A stretch of 64,000 nucleotides of DNA, taken from NCBI GenBank assembly GCA_024682395.1, contig JAIKZH010000055.1, positions 1 to 64,000 on the forward strand, written 5' to 3'. Position 1 is the stretch's first letter, and every line of letters begins with the position of its first letter. The stretch comes from Bacteroidaceae bacterium (GTDB taxonomy: Bacteria; Bacteroidota; Bacteroidia; Bacteroidales; Bacteroidaceae). The position numbers and the translations under genes are program-made. Below are positions 46,761-56,487 of the stretch, one piece after another. The notes under the pieces were generated by a model, which saw only the letters and a list, made by a program, of their open reading frames with translations, was not told where the DNA came from and did no database searches.

Positions 46761-48737
46761 TTACGCATCTACATTTGCGTAAGTAGCATTTCTTTCGATG
46801 AATTCACGACGTGGTGGCACGTCATCACCCATCAACATTGAGAATATATAATCTGCTTCTGCAGCATCCTCAATAGTTACTTGTTTGAGAAGACGAGTTT
46901 CAGGGTTCATTGTTGTTTCCCAAAGTTGTTCTGGGTTCATTTCACCAAGACCCTTATATCGCTGAGTCTTCACGCTTCCTTCTGTTCCATCGCCATAAGT
47001 ATCGATAAAACGGAGTCGAGCTTGTTCGTCGTAGCAATATTCGCTCACTTTACCTTTAGTACATTTATAGAGAGGTGGTGTAGCGATATAAAGACGACCA
47101 TCACGAATCAATTGAGGCATATAACGGAAGAAAAGCGTAAGCAAGAGTGTGTCGATATGTGAACCATCGACATCGGCATCGGTCATGATAATTGTCTTGT
47201 AATAACGCAATTTATCATAATTTGCAGCCTTTCCGTCAGTTTCGTCCAATCCGAAACGTACACCTAATGCCTGAATGATATTATTTACCTCTTCGTGTTC
47301 AAAAGCTTTATGCCACATCACACGTTCTACGTTGAAGATCTTTCCACGAATAGGGAGAATTGCTTGGAAATGGCGGTCACGGCCTTGTTTTGCAGAACCA
47401 CCCGCAGAATCACCCTCGACTATGAACATTTCACAGTTTGCTGGGTCTTTATCAGAGCAATCGGCTAATTTACCTGGGAGTCCGCCCCCTGTCATAGGGT
47501 TTTTACGTTGTACGTTCTCACGAGCCTTACGTGCAGCCACACGAGCTGTTGCGGCCAAAGCAACCTTATCTACAATCAACTTAGCCTCTTTTGGGTGCTC
47601 TTCAAGATAATATGTTAGAGCCTCACCCACAGCCTGTTGAACGGCACCAGCCACTTCGTTGTTTCCGAGTTTAGTTTTAGTCTGTCCTTCAAACTGAGGT
47701 TCTGCAACCTTTACAGAGACAACAGCTGTCAAACCTTCACGGAAGTCCTCGCCACTAATTTCAACATGTTGCTTAGCTAATTTCTCTACAATCTTATTAT
47801 CTTCTGCATATTTCTTCAATACACGAGTCAATGCTGTACGGAAACCTGTTAGGTGTGTACCACCTTCAATTGTATTGATATTGTTTACATATGAATGAAG
47901 ATTTTCGCTATATGATGTGTTATACATGATTGCAGCTTCGATTGGCACATCATTCTTCTCTGTATTAATATAAATTACGTCATTAAAGAGATGTGTACGA
48001 GTTGAATCAATGTACTTAACGAAATCACGCAAACCGCCTTCACTATAGAATACATCCTTACGTATGCCATCAATTCCGGCTGCTGCATTCACATCAAGGC
48101 GCAAGTCTGTAAGTGTGATTGTAATTCCAGCATTCAGATATGCCAATTCTCTCATACGATTTGCAAGAATATCATATCTGTATATCTGTGTGATAAAAAT
48201 GCTTCCGTCTGGCCAGAATTGCTGACGAGTACCGCGAGCATCTGTTTCACCTACTTGTTTAACATCATAAAGAGGTTTACCACAACTATATTCTTGTTGA
48301 TAGATCTTACCATCGCGGAATACTTGAGATATCATCTTGGTTGACAATGCATTCACACAACTAACACCTACTCCGTGAAGACCTCCTGATACTTTGTATG
48401 AACCTTTATCAAATTTACCACCAGCATGAAGAACAGTCATTACCACCTCAAGGGCAGATCTATGTTCTTTTTCATGCATGTCAACAGGAATACCACGTCC
48501 ATTATCTTGTACTGTTATAGAGTTGTCTTCATTTATAGTAACTTCTATATGTGTACAATAACCAGCGAGTGCTTCGTCAATGGAATTATCCACAACTTCG
48601 TACACAAGATGATGTAGTCCTTTTTCGCTGATATCCCCTATATACATAGCAGGACGCTTTCTTACAGCCTCAAGACCTTCAAGTACCTGAATATTACTTG
48701 CAGAGTATTGCTCTCCGCTCATGATGTTTTCGTTCAT
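46761..48737 (-). CDS. gyrB: DNA gyrase subunit B
   Basis: About 658 residues from the ATG at 48735-48737 (a TTG 12 bases upstream and an ATG 15 bases downstream are also possible). The ATPase half has VLEGLEAVRKRPAMYIGD, EVVDNSIDEAL and GGLHGVGVSCVNAL; the Toprim half has VEGDSAGGSAKQGRDR and TDADVDGSHI. Length and motifs are those of a functional gyrase B; together with GyrA it adds negative supercoils. Confidence 0.97.
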   Translation of the reverse strand: MNENIMSGEQYSASNIQVLEGLEAVRKRPAMYIGDISEKGLHHLVYEVVDNSIDEALAGYCTHIEVTINEDNSITVQDNGRGIPVDMHEKEHRSALEVVMTVLHAGGKFDKGSYKVSGGLHGVGVSCVNALSTKMISQVFRDGKIYQQEYSCGKPLYDVKQVGETDARGTRQQFWPDGSIFITQIYRYDILANRMRELAYLNAGITITLTDLRLDVNAAAGIDGIRKDVFYSEGGLRDFVKYIDSTRTHLFNDVIYINTEKNDVPIEAAIMYNTSYSENLHSYVNNINTIEGGTHLTGFRTALTRVLKKYAEDNKIVEKLAKQHVEISGEDFREGLTAVVSVKVAEPQFEGQTKTKLGNNEVAGAVQQAVGEALTYYLEEHPKEAKLIVDKVALAATARVAARKARENVQRKNPMTGGGLPGKLADCSDKDPANCEMFIVEGDSAGGSAKQGRDRHFQAILPIRGKIFNVERVMWHKAFEHEEVNNIIQALGVRFGLDETDGKAANYDKLRYYKTIIMTDADVDGSHIDTLLLTLFFRYMPQLIRDGRLYIATPPLYKCTKGKVSEYCYDEQARLRFIDTYGDGTEGSVKTQRYKGLGEMNPEQLWETTMNPETRLLKQVTIEDAAEADYIFSMLMGDDVPPRREFIERNATYANVDA

Positions 48738-48764
48738 TGTTAGTTTCAATCACATTTTACGTTA

Positions 48765-48772
48765 CAAATTTA
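48765..48772 (-). promoter_or_regulatory. Promoter -7 box for gyrB (TAAATTTG)
   Basis: Minus-strand TAnnTTTG match 28 bases before the gyrB ATG. Confidence 0.55.
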
Positions 48773-48926
48773 CGATTTTTTTTTTAATCTACGAAACTTT
48801 CATACATATTTTTAGGCACTTTTTTTATTTTATTTTTTCCGACTTTTTAGTTAGTTTTTTAGGTGGATTATTAACGCATGATTTACACGTAGAACAATGA
48901 ATCAAAACAGCCCAAAAATAAAAAAA

Positions 48927-48951
48927 GAGACATCCTCTTAGAGAATGTCTC
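48927..48951 (-). terminator. Terminator of rpsT
   Basis: 7-bp outer stem (48927-48933 with 48945-48951) with three further inner pairs, followed on the minus strand by TTTTTTTATTTTTGGG. Confidence 0.85.
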
Positions 48952-48989
48952 GATATATCCATTAATAAATTATCGCAAATTTTCAATCA

Positions 48990-49244
48990 TTAAGCAAGCT
49001 TTGCAATGTGCTTCATTACGCCTGACTTAAGGTTAGCAGCTTTCTTCCAATGGATGATGTTTTGCTTAGCTAATTTATCTAACATCTTTTGAACCTTTGG
49101 ATACATCTCCAATGCTGCAGACTTATCTTTCTCTGCGCGGAGATCACGAAGTGCGTTACGCATAGTCTTTGCGTAGTAACGATTGTGCAGACGACGAGTT
49201 TCTGTCTGACGAATACGCTTGATTGTTGATTTGTGATTTGCCAT
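48990..49244 (-). CDS. rpsT: 30S ribosomal protein S20
   Basis: 84 residues, very basic. [21 protein letters not shown] is the usual S20 opening (first 20 residues shown in part), and the protein ends AKLA with TAA. Binds 16S rRNA early in small-subunit assembly. It lies 98 bases downstream of tRNA-Glu on the same strand with no terminator visible between them, so both may come from the tRNA promoter. Confidence 0.95.
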   Translation of the reverse strand: MANHKSTIKRIRQTETRRLHNRYYAKTMRNALRDLRAEKDKSAALEMYPKVQKMLDKLAKQNIIHWKKAANLKSGVMKHIAKLA

Positions 49245-49342
49245 TATTTAATTTTCCTTTTTTTCTTTAATTAGAGGCCCAATGTTTTGTGTTGTGCCAA
49301 ATCTTTCAATTCTTAATTTATTAATTGATCTTTCAATTGAAG

Positions 49343-49414
49343 TAGTCCCTAGCAGAATCGAACTGCTCTTTAGAGAATGAAAATCTCTCGTCCTAACCGA
49401 TAGACGAAGGGACC
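49343..49414 (-). tRNA. tRNA-Glu (TTC)
   Basis: The minus strand folds as a full cloverleaf: acceptor GGTCCCT with AGGGACT (first pair G-U), anticodon stem AGAGA/TCTCT with loop TTTTCAT giving anticodon TTC, T-loop GTTCGATTC, and discriminator A. CCA is not encoded. 72 bases. Confidence 0.95.
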
Positions 49415-49463
49415 AGCCTCGGGCTTGCGCCTAGCAAAGCCACTCCTTTGTGATTTGCGGATG

Positions 49464-49494
49464 CAAAGGTAGAACATTTATTTGTACCGACAAA
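49464..49494 (-). promoter_or_regulatory. Promoter for tRNA-Glu (-33 TTTG, -7 TACCTTTG)
   Basis: Minus strand: -33 TTTG at 49491-49494 and -7 TACCTTTG at 49464-49471, spacing 19. About 50 bases from the tRNA 5' end, leaving a leader of some 40 bases to be processed. Confidence 0.75.
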
Positions 49495-49546
49495 ATTTTT
49501 CGCAAACTTTTTTCAAAAAAAAGGCAAAAAAGTTCAATATCTTTCG

Positions 49547-49554
49547 TATTTTTG
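49547..49554 (+). promoter_or_regulatory. Promoter -7 box for recO (TATTTTTG)
   Basis: TAnnTTTG match 61 bases before the recO ATG. Confidence 0.5.
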
Positions 49555-49615
49555 CATCAAAGCAGGGAGTGAACAGCAGAAATTGGACTTTTTCGACGTC
49601 AAATAAAGGTACATA

Positions 49616-50344
49616 ATGGAAAGAATAAAAGGGATCATTTTACGACAAATTAAATACAATGACAACGGAATTATTGTTGATTTATTCACAAAACAACATG
49701 GACGGATGCCAATAATAATAAAAAGGAGGAAGAATTCTTCTGGCAAAAATTCGTCTAATGTAAGAAACATCATGCCTCTTGCATTAGTTGAATTCGACTG
49801 CGACATCCACGGCCAGGAGCGAATTGTTACCCCTCATACATTATATAATTATTATTGTTTCCATGACATTCCTTTCAATCCGTTAAAATCTACGATTGTT
49901 ATGTTCATTGCCGAATTTCTCTCAAACGCATTAACCGAAGAAGGTCCAAACACCTTATTATATGATTATGTTGAGAGTTCTATCAAATGGCTTGACTGCT
50001 GCGAACAGACTTTTAACAACTTTCATATTGTTTTCCTCACTCGTCTAAGTTTATTTACTGGAATCTATCCCAATGCTGAGAAAACAAATAAAAACCTGTT
50101 TTTTGACTTGATTGCTGGAGAATATAAAGAAAACAGACCAAACCATCCTCATTTCTTAGCACAGGATGAGGCTTGCGCCATTCCTTATATATTAAATATG
50201 AGTATCGACAACATGCACTTATATAATATAAGGAGAGAACAGCGTCAGCGTATTCTTGAGATAATAATAGAATACTACAGAATACACTTGTCGGGATTTA
50301 GAGAATTAAAATCTCTTGATGTTTTAAGAGAGGTTTTCGATTAA
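49616..50344 (+). CDS. recO: DNA repair protein RecO
   Basis: 242 residues. Helps RecA load on single-stranded DNA with RecR. The N-terminal OB-fold begins with IKGIILRQIKYNDNGIIVDL and LFTKQHGRMPIIIK; a helical domain follows. A zinc finger seen in some RecO proteins is not obvious. Convergent with the M6 protease gene, whose end is 13 bases away. Confidence 0.92.
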   Translation: MERIKGIILRQIKYNDNGIIVDLFTKQHGRMPIIIKRRKNSSGKNSSNVRNIMPLALVEFDCDIHGQERIVTPHTLYNYYCFHDIPFNPLKSTIVMFIAEFLSNALTEEGPNTLLYDYVESSIKWLDCCEQTFNNFHIVFLTRLSLFTGIYPNAEKTNKNLFFDLIAGEYKENRPNHPHFLAQDEACAIPYILNMSIDNMHLYNIRREQRQRILEIIIEYYRIHLSGFRELKSLDVLREVFD

Positions 50345-50357
50345 TCAACTTACTTTC

Positions 50358-52043
50358 TCACTTTATCAACACTTTTTTACGGCCGACAATATTTATTCCA
50401 CGTTCAGGTCGATTGAGTTTTTGACCATATATATTATAACTAACACCATCTGCCAAACTGGAACCAGACCATTCATCAACTGCTGTTTCCGAGATATGAT
50501 TGTATCCATTTCCACCCATAAACGTAAAAGAGATGAGTCCGTCGTCGGATTCTGTTATGTTCTCAATTGATTTCCCCATAAAATTACGGTTATCCTTATT
50601 GGGATTAAACAAAGATGCACATGGTATGCTCTCATCTGTCAACGCATGATTTCCTGAAGTTCCCGGATACACGTCCCCACCTACTCCGTCATAGAATATA
50701 TTGTAATTATTATCTGCAGGGATAACGGTCAGTCTCATATGGTCAACATCGGTATTTACCAAATTTTCATACCAAGCCTGTTGGTTATAATCTACATGAA
50801 GAACCAGCAAGCCTGTACCAAGTGCGTATTTATTCCAACCGTCTTTCTGAACATTCTGTAGGATATAATATTCATCCTTACAAGCATCATTATATATAAT
50901 ATAGGCGTCGTCGGACTGTTCGATTGACCTCATTCCTTCCACATCGCATGGAGAATTTAGTTCTGTTGGAGCCAGCCATCCGAGATACATCTTCTCATAT
51001 GCAGTATATGCGGCGGGCACACATCCTGCGTAGTTTGATGGTCCATTATAACAACCATAATGCATAATACTCCACTCCTGCATACCATAAGACTGGCCTT
51101 CGAGGGTATCATAAAAGTCGGGCATTCCCAAAATATGACTAAACTCATGTACCACACTACCGATGCAGTCCCTTATATCCTTATTATGATCATATAATTC
51201 TGCACTACATGCATATTCTGATATTCGCACTCCATCTTTCAATGTGATTTTACCGGTTGCAGACCATATATTCCAATTATGCGGCCATATTGTATAATCT
51301 GGAGCGCCTGACGCCTCACTACCACCTGCATATATAATATACAGGCATTCAACCTCTCTATCACCATCCCAATCATAAAGTCTATAATTTACATCGGCGT
51401 CAGCTAAATTAATTACTTCCTTTACCATTTCCACGACACGTTCATCTGCTTCGGAATCGGAATTTTCGCCATAGTAGCTTAGGTTTTTACTTACTTCATA
51501 AGGTCCGTACACATCAAAATGAAGACTCAAAGCGCCATTACTCTGATCATAGAAATAATCGCTTACACTTCCTTGATGACCATTATAATCATAGCCTTTT
51601 TTATTAAACATATCGTCATAGTCATCTCGTGAGTTTGTTGATTGCATTTTCACATCTGCAAAATTCACAAGGAGAACAAGACCTCGTTTTTCTTCCGTCT
51701 TAGCCTTGGTTATCATCGTTGATGTTTCCTGTGACAAAGCAGACTTGGCTTTCATCTCGTTGAACACCTGTCTCTTTGCATTTCCGCGCTCCAACATACC
51801 CTGTTCCTCAACCTCTGTTGCTAAACGATATCGGCCTGATGAATCTTTAACCAGTATTTTTCCTTCGAGGGTAGTATAATAATGCAAGAATTCATCGCCA
51901 CACAATACTGCATCAATATTATTTCCATCAACCAAAGGCAACGAAACAATAGTTTTACGTGCAGGAATAGCATATGTCGCAACAGAAATCATTGCCAAAA
52001 GCACATAAAAGTATAATCTTGTTATTTTACTCCAGACCCTCAT
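50358..52043 (-). CDS. Secreted M6-family metalloprotease
   Basis: 561 residues. A signal peptide ends near ATYAIPA (about 28). The zinc site is VVHEFSHILGMPDFYD (HExxH, about 299) with the Met-turn-like MQEWSIMHYGCY following. The C-terminal 30 residues (NIYGQKLNRPERGINIV and a final KKVLIK) look like a type IX secretion sorting tail of the kind common in Prevotella. An extracellular or surface protease is expected. Its ATG overlaps the stop of the ABC ATPase gene. Confidence 0.88.
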   Translation of the reverse strand: MRVWSKITRLYFYVLLAMISVATYAIPARKTIVSLPLVDGNNIDAVLCGDEFLHYYTTLEGKILVKDSSGRYRLATEVEEQGMLERGNAKRQVFNEMKAKSALSQETSTMITKAKTEEKRGLVLLVNFADVKMQSTNSRDDYDDMFNKKGYDYNGHQGSVSDYFYDQSNGALSLHFDVYGPYEVSKNLSYYGENSDSEADERVVEMVKEVINLADADVNYRLYDWDGDREVECLYIIYAGGSEASGAPDYTIWPHNWNIWSATGKITLKDGVRISEYACSAELYDHNKDIRDCIGSVVHEFSHILGMPDFYDTLEGQSYGMQEWSIMHYGCYNGPSNYAGCVPAAYTAYEKMYLGWLAPTELNSPCDVEGMRSIEQSDDAYIIYNDACKDEYYILQNVQKDGWNKYALGTGLLVLHVDYNQQAWYENLVNTDVDHMRLTVIPADNNYNIFYDGVGGDVYPGTSGNHALTDESIPCASLFNPNKDNRNFMGKSIENITESDDGLISFTFMGGNGYNHISETAVDEWSGSSLADGVSYNIYGQKLNRPERGINIVGRKKVLIK

Positions 52044-52816
52044 CTCGCTTTTACATAAAAAGTTCTACCTTCTTTATCAAATTCGATATTTTCGTTTACG
52101 ATATGCTGAGCTATCACACCCGAATCACATAATTCTGCGGGATTACCAACAACTAATCTGCCGTCATCCTCTATCATCCATATATTATCGGCAATCTGCA
52201 AAGCTATATCTATATCATGAATGGACAATAATATCGTTTTGTTCATTTCATGAGCTAACTTACGTAAGAGTAAGACCACCGCCACTTTATTAGGATAATA
52301 CAAGAAGGCTGTAGGTTCATCCAATAATATGATAGGCGTCTGCTGAGCAATTGCCTTTGCAATCATTACCTTCTGACGTTCGCCATCGCTTAGAGCATCT
52401 ATCATGTGTAAAGCAAGATGTTTCACACCGACCATCTCCAAACAGTCATCAACTATTTTTCTGTCATGTGCATTCAAATAGCCCCAGAACCCAGTATATG
52501 GCATACGTCCCATCGAAACGACATCGAAAACGGAAAGATTATGTATTGACGAATTATCTGTCAACACAATACTTATCAATCGTGACAACTCTGAAGCTGA
52601 GAAATCCTCCAAGTTCCTTCCGTCAATAAGAATCTCGCCGCCCAGTTTAGGCATGAAAGAAGCAATAGTACGAAGAAGAGTCGATTTACCAGACCCATTA
52701 GGTCCAATCAGACAAGTCAATTCTCCTTTTCTCAATTCCGCATTCAAATCATCTCCTACGATCTTCTCATGTCCTGAAACGTGATATCCGGTTTTTAGAT
52801 TCTTTATTTCGATCAT
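52040..52816 (-). CDS. ABC transporter ATP-binding protein, FecE/BtuD-like
   Basis: 258 residues. Walker A GPNGSGKSTL (about 38-47), Q-loop region, signature ALSDGERQK (LSDGE in place of LSGGE) and Walker B PIILLDEPTAF. Closest in feel to ATPases for iron-siderophore, haem or cobalamin import. No permease or binding protein lies beside it; instead it overlaps a protease gene by 4 bases, so it is either an orphan subunit or works with a permease elsewhere. Confidence 0.9.
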   Translation of the reverse strand: MIEIKNLKTGYHVSGHEKIVGDDLNAELRKGELTCLIGPNGSGKSTLLRTIASFMPKLGGEILIDGRNLEDFSASELSRLISIVLTDNSSIHNLSVFDVVSMGRMPYTGFWGYLNAHDRKIVDDCLEMVGVKHLALHMIDALSDGERQKVMIAKAIAQQTPIILLDEPTAFLYYPNKVAVVLLLRKLAHEMNKTILLSIHDIDIALQIADNIWMIEDDGRLVVGNPAELCDSGVIAQHIVNENIEFDKEGRTFYVKAR

Positions 52817-53000
52817 ATTATATTCTCAACTTTCAGACTTAATAATTACTTGCATAATGTTTTTCCTTTATCTCAGTTAATCATTCCACACAAAGACTTA
52901 TCGCTCACAAAGAAATTCTACATAACATTTTTTCATAGTCCCCTTTTGTCGTTGATAAATCACAAAAGAAAAACATCATTTTTGTGTTATATTTATTATG

Positions 53001-53008
53001 CAAATATA
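53001..53008 (-). promoter_or_regulatory. Possible promoter -7 box (TATATTTG)
   Basis: TAnnTTTG match about 185 bases before the ABC ATPase ATG. The long leader between them shows no cobalamin-riboswitch sequence. Confidence 0.35.
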
Positions 53009-53052
53009 ATATAAAAAAAGGTACCGACAAAATCATTAACACAAAATAAAAA

Positions 53053-53081
53053 CAGAGCCGCAAGGATTCCTCACGACTCTG
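53053..53081 (-). terminator. Terminator of the carboxynorspermidine dehydrogenase gene
   Basis: Imperfect stem between 53053-53060 and 53074-53081 with inner GG/CC pairs, followed on the minus strand by TTTTTATTTTGTG, about 30 bases past the stop. Confidence 0.7.
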
Positions 53082-53109
53082 CATATAAGTGTATAAAAGA
53101 CTTCGACTA

Positions 53110-54345
53110 TTAGAGTTCAAGATCTTTATTAAATTCCTCATGCCAAGGAAGACCTTGTTTATTCAATTGTTCCATAAATGGATCTGGATCAAATTCCTCT
53201 ACATTCCATACACCTGGACGTTTCCATAATCCCTTAAAGAACATCATTGCACCAATCATTGCAGGAACACCTGTTGTGTAGCTAACGCCTTGCATTCCTG
53301 TCTCCTTGTATGCTTCCTGATGAGAACAGTTATTATATACGTAATAAGTAAGTTCCTTACCATCCTTAATTCCACGAATTCTACATCCGATACTTGTCTC
53401 ACCGTCGTAGTTCTCGCCCAAATCTTGAGGATTAGGAAGTACTGCCTTGAGGAACTGCAATGGAACGATCTTCACCTTAGCAGTTTTTCCTGAGCCATCA
53501 GCCAAAGGAGCCTCATATTCAATTTCGTCAATACGAGACATTCCAATATTCTGTATAACATCAAGATAAGTCAAGTATTGTTGACCAAATGTCATCCAGA
53601 AACGACCTTGTTTTATTGTAGGATAGTTCTTTACAAGTGATTCAAGTTCTTCGTGATGCATAAGATAACTTTCGCGTGGTCCGATATTAGGATAAGTAAT
53701 CGGTTGATGAACAGAAAGCGGTTCTGTCTCGATCCATTCACCATCTTTATAATAAAGTCCCTTCTGAGTTATCTCACGAATATTGATTTCAGGGTTAAAA
53801 TTAGTTGCAAACGCCTTGTGGTGATTTCCTGCGTTACAATCTACAATATCAAGATAATGCATCTCGTCAAAATAATGTTTAGCCGCATATGCAGTATAAA
53901 CACCAGAAACTCCTGGATCGAAGCCACAACCTAATATTGCTGTCAAGCCGGCATCTTCAAAACGTTTCTTATATGCCCACTGCCATGAATATTCAAAATG
54001 AGCCTCATCCTTTGGTTCATAATTTGCAGTATCAAGATAATTGCAACCACACTGCAAGCAAGCTTCCATGATAGCCAAATCCTGATAAGGTAATGCCAAA
54101 TTGATAACCATTTCAGGTTGGAACGACTTCATCAAAGCTACTAAAGAGTCTACATCGTCTGCATCTACAGCAGCTGTAGCCACTTTAACTCCATATTTCT
54201 TGTATAACACATCTGCCAATGCATCGCACTTTTTCTTAGTACGGCTGGCAATCATTATCTCTGTGAATATGTCAGCATTCTGTGCCAACTTGTGTGCTGC
54301 TACGGTACCTACACCACCACAGCCAATTTGTAGAACTTTACCCAA
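53110..54345 (-). CDS. Carboxy(nor)spermidine dehydrogenase
   Basis: 411 residues of the saccharopine dehydrogenase family. Reductively condenses aspartate semialdehyde with putrescine to carboxyspermidine. Rossmann opening VLQIGCGGVGTVAAHKLA; ILGCGFDPGVSGVYTAYAA and MQGVSYTTGVPAMIGAM are typical of the carboxynorspermidine group rather than lysine-pathway enzymes. It follows speA at 23 bases, so they are co-transcribed. Confidence 0.9.
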   Translation of the reverse strand: MGKVLQIGCGGVGTVAAHKLAQNADIFTEIMIASRTKKKCDALADVLYKKYGVKVATAAVDADDVDSLVALMKSFQPEMVINLALPYQDLAIMEACLQCGCNYLDTANYEPKDEAHFEYSWQWAYKKRFEDAGLTAILGCGFDPGVSGVYTAYAAKHYFDEMHYLDIVDCNAGNHHKAFATNFNPEINIREITQKGLYYKDGEWIETEPLSVHQPITYPNIGPRESYLMHHEELESLVKNYPTIKQGRFWMTFGQQYLTYLDVIQNIGMSRIDEIEYEAPLADGSGKTAKVKIVPLQFLKAVLPNPQDLGENYDGETSIGCRIRGIKDGKELTYYVYNNCSHQEAYKETGMQGVSYTTGVPAMIGAMMFFKGLWKRPGVWNVEEFDPDPFMEQLNKQGLPWHEEFNKDLEL

Positions 54346-54368
54346 TTTCTTATATGTTTAGATTATTT

Positions 54369-56261
54369 TTATTCAAGATATGTATAACCGTATAAACCGC
54401 TTCTGTATGTATTCAAGAATTCTTTTCCTTCATCAACAGTAATTTTGCCGTTTTTTACTGATTTCTTAACCCATGTTTCAAGAGTTCGCACCATTTTCTT
54501 TGTATCCCAATCCACATAATCAAGAACATCATCCACAGTTTCTCCGTCTATCATCTGATCAATCTTATATCCTTCATCGGTAACTGAGATATGTACTGCA
54601 TTGGTGTCGCCAAACAGATTGTGCATATCACCCAATATCTCTTGATAAGCACCCACAAGGAATACGCCTAAATAATATGTTTCACCCTTCTTAATTGCAT
54701 GAACCGGCAAACTATTATTAATTGTATTCTCTGAGATGTATGAAGCCACCTTTCCATCGCTGTCGCATGTGATATCCTGCAATGTAGCACGTCTGGTAGG
54801 ACGTTCACCAAGTCGCTGCAATGGCATAATAGGGAATACTTGATCAATACCCCACGAGTCTGGCAACGACTGGAATAAAGAGAAATTACAGAAATACTTA
54901 TCGGCAAGCAGTTTGTTTATCTTATGCAATTCTTCTGGTGCACGTTTCATCTGTGAAACCAAATTATTAATTTCACGAGTTACGCTCCAGAAGAGTTTCT
55001 CAATCTGTGCACGTGTTTTCAAATCGATGATTCCATGAGAGAACAATTCAAGAGTTTCATCACGAATCTGTTCTGCGTCATGCCAGTTCTCCAACGCACT
55101 ACGTTGAGAGAGGTTATTCCATATATCATAGAGTTCTTTTACGAACTGATGATCATTTTCGCCAACTTCCCACTCTTCTGCCATCTCAGGCAAAGTTGCT
55201 GTTTCGAGCACCTGAACAACCAATACCGAATGGTGCGCAGCCAACGAGCGTCCACTCTCGGTTATTATATTAGGATGAGGAAGTTCGTTCTTATCGCAAG
55301 CTTCTTGAATCTGATACAACACATCGTTTACATATTCTTGCATAGAATAGTTAACTGATGATTCTGAACTTGCAGAACGTGTTCCATCATAATCTACACC
55401 TAATCCACCACCTGCGTCAATATATTCGATAGGCAATCCCATCTTATACAATTGTACATAGAATTGTGAAGCCTCACGAATTGCAGTTTTTATGTTACGT
55501 ATGTTAGTTACCTGACTACCAATATGGAAGTGAATCAATTTCAAACAGTCATCAAGACCTATCTGGCGCAAACGTTCAATAGCTTCAAGCAATTCACTAC
55601 TTGTAAGACCGAACTTACTTGCATCACCACCACTATCTTCCCATTTTCCGCTGCCACTGGTTCCAAGTTTAATTCTCACACCGATATTTGGACGGACATT
55701 AAGTCGTTTAGAGATATTCCAAATAATCTCTAACTCATTCATCTTTTCTACTACAAGAAAAATTCTCTTACCCATCTTCTGAGCAAGCAGAGCCAATTCA
55801 ATATAACTCTCATCTTTATATCCATTACAGATGATGAGGTTATCTGTTGCCACATTTGCAGCAATAACAGCATGGAGTTCAGGTTTTGAACCTGCCTCCA
55901 ATCCCAAATTGAATTTCTGGCCATGAAGAATGATTTCTTCAACAACAGGACGCATCTGATTTACCTTGATAGGATACACCGAATAGCATTTTCCTTTATA
56001 TCCATATTCATCGCAGGCATGCTTATAACAACAAGACATGCTTTCTATACGATTATCCAAGATATCAGGAAACCTCAATAATACAGGTGCACTTATATCC
56101 GATAACGATAATTCGTCCATCACCTCACGAAGATCTACTTCGATATTATTCTTATTAGGGGTTACTACAACATGCCCTTTTTCGTTTACGCCGAAATATG
56201 AGACACCCCAGCCCTTAATATTGTAAAGATCAATAGAATCTTCAATATGCCATTTCTTCAT
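54369..56261 (-). CDS. speA: Biosynthetic arginine decarboxylase
   Basis: 630 residues. Makes agmatine from arginine with pyridoxal phosphate. The cofactor lysine lies in SVYPIKVNQMRPVVE (about 99). LGLEAGSKPELHAV and YIDAGGGLGVDYDG are family motifs, and the C-terminal helical region is complete. Drives the spermidine route encoded around it. Promoter box at 56355-56362. Confidence 0.96.
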   Translation of the reverse strand: MKKWHIEDSIDLYNIKGWGVSYFGVNEKGHVVVTPNKNNIEVDLREVMDELSLSDISAPVLLRFPDILDNRIESMSCCYKHACDEYGYKGKCYSVYPIKVNQMRPVVEEIILHGQKFNLGLEAGSKPELHAVIAANVATDNLIICNGYKDESYIELALLAQKMGKRIFLVVEKMNELEIIWNISKRLNVRPNIGVRIKLGTSGSGKWEDSGGDASKFGLTSSELLEAIERLRQIGLDDCLKLIHFHIGSQVTNIRNIKTAIREASQFYVQLYKMGLPIEYIDAGGGLGVDYDGTRSASSESSVNYSMQEYVNDVLYQIQEACDKNELPHPNIITESGRSLAAHHSVLVVQVLETATLPEMAEEWEVGENDHQFVKELYDIWNNLSQRSALENWHDAEQIRDETLELFSHGIIDLKTRAQIEKLFWSVTREINNLVSQMKRAPEELHKINKLLADKYFCNFSLFQSLPDSWGIDQVFPIMPLQRLGERPTRRATLQDITCDSDGKVASYISENTINNSLPVHAIKKGETYYLGVFLVGAYQEILGDMHNLFGDTNAVHISVTDEGYKIDQMIDGETVDDVLDYVDWDTKKMVRTLETWVKKSVKNGKITVDEGKEFLNTYRSGLYGYTYLE

Positions 56262-56354
56262 TTTCTTTATTAATGGTTGAATCTTTTCTTGTTAAAAAAG
56301 TGTTTAACTATTAATGATTTTGAGAATTATCTGTTACACACTAAAAATAGTATG

Positions 56355-56362
56355 CAAAAGTA
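56355..56362 (-). promoter_or_regulatory. Promoter -7 box for speA (TACTTTTG)
   Basis: Minus-strand TAnnTTTG match about 94 bases before the speA ATG, roughly 100 bases from the divergent nspC promoter. Confidence 0.5.
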
Positions 56363-56457
56363 CAAAAAAAGAAATTACAACGAATATATTTTTTCTAAAA
56401 AAATATTGTATCGACAAAAAAATGCATAATACTGAAAGAATATCCGATTTTTATGTG

Positions 56458-56465
56458 TATTTTTG
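56458..56465 (+). promoter_or_regulatory. Promoter -7 box for nspC (TATTTTTG)
   Basis: TAnnTTTG match 23 bases before the ATG at 56488. It falls inside the longer open frame, so the first 58 codons of that frame are not translated from this transcript. Confidence 0.6.
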
Positions 56466-56487
56466 CAAAAACAAAGTTGTATCAACA

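Noticed and set aside
52817-53000. Cobalamin riboswitch before the FecE-like ATPase
   Set aside because: No B12-box-like or conserved riboswitch core was seen in the leader.
52905-53141. 78-codon minus-strand frame before the ABC gene
   Set aside because: It crosses the terminator of the dehydrogenase gene and overlaps its end; no supporting features.
56314-56487. N-terminal extension of the nspC frame
   Set aside because: The -7 promoter box lies inside it and the family begins at the downstream ATG.
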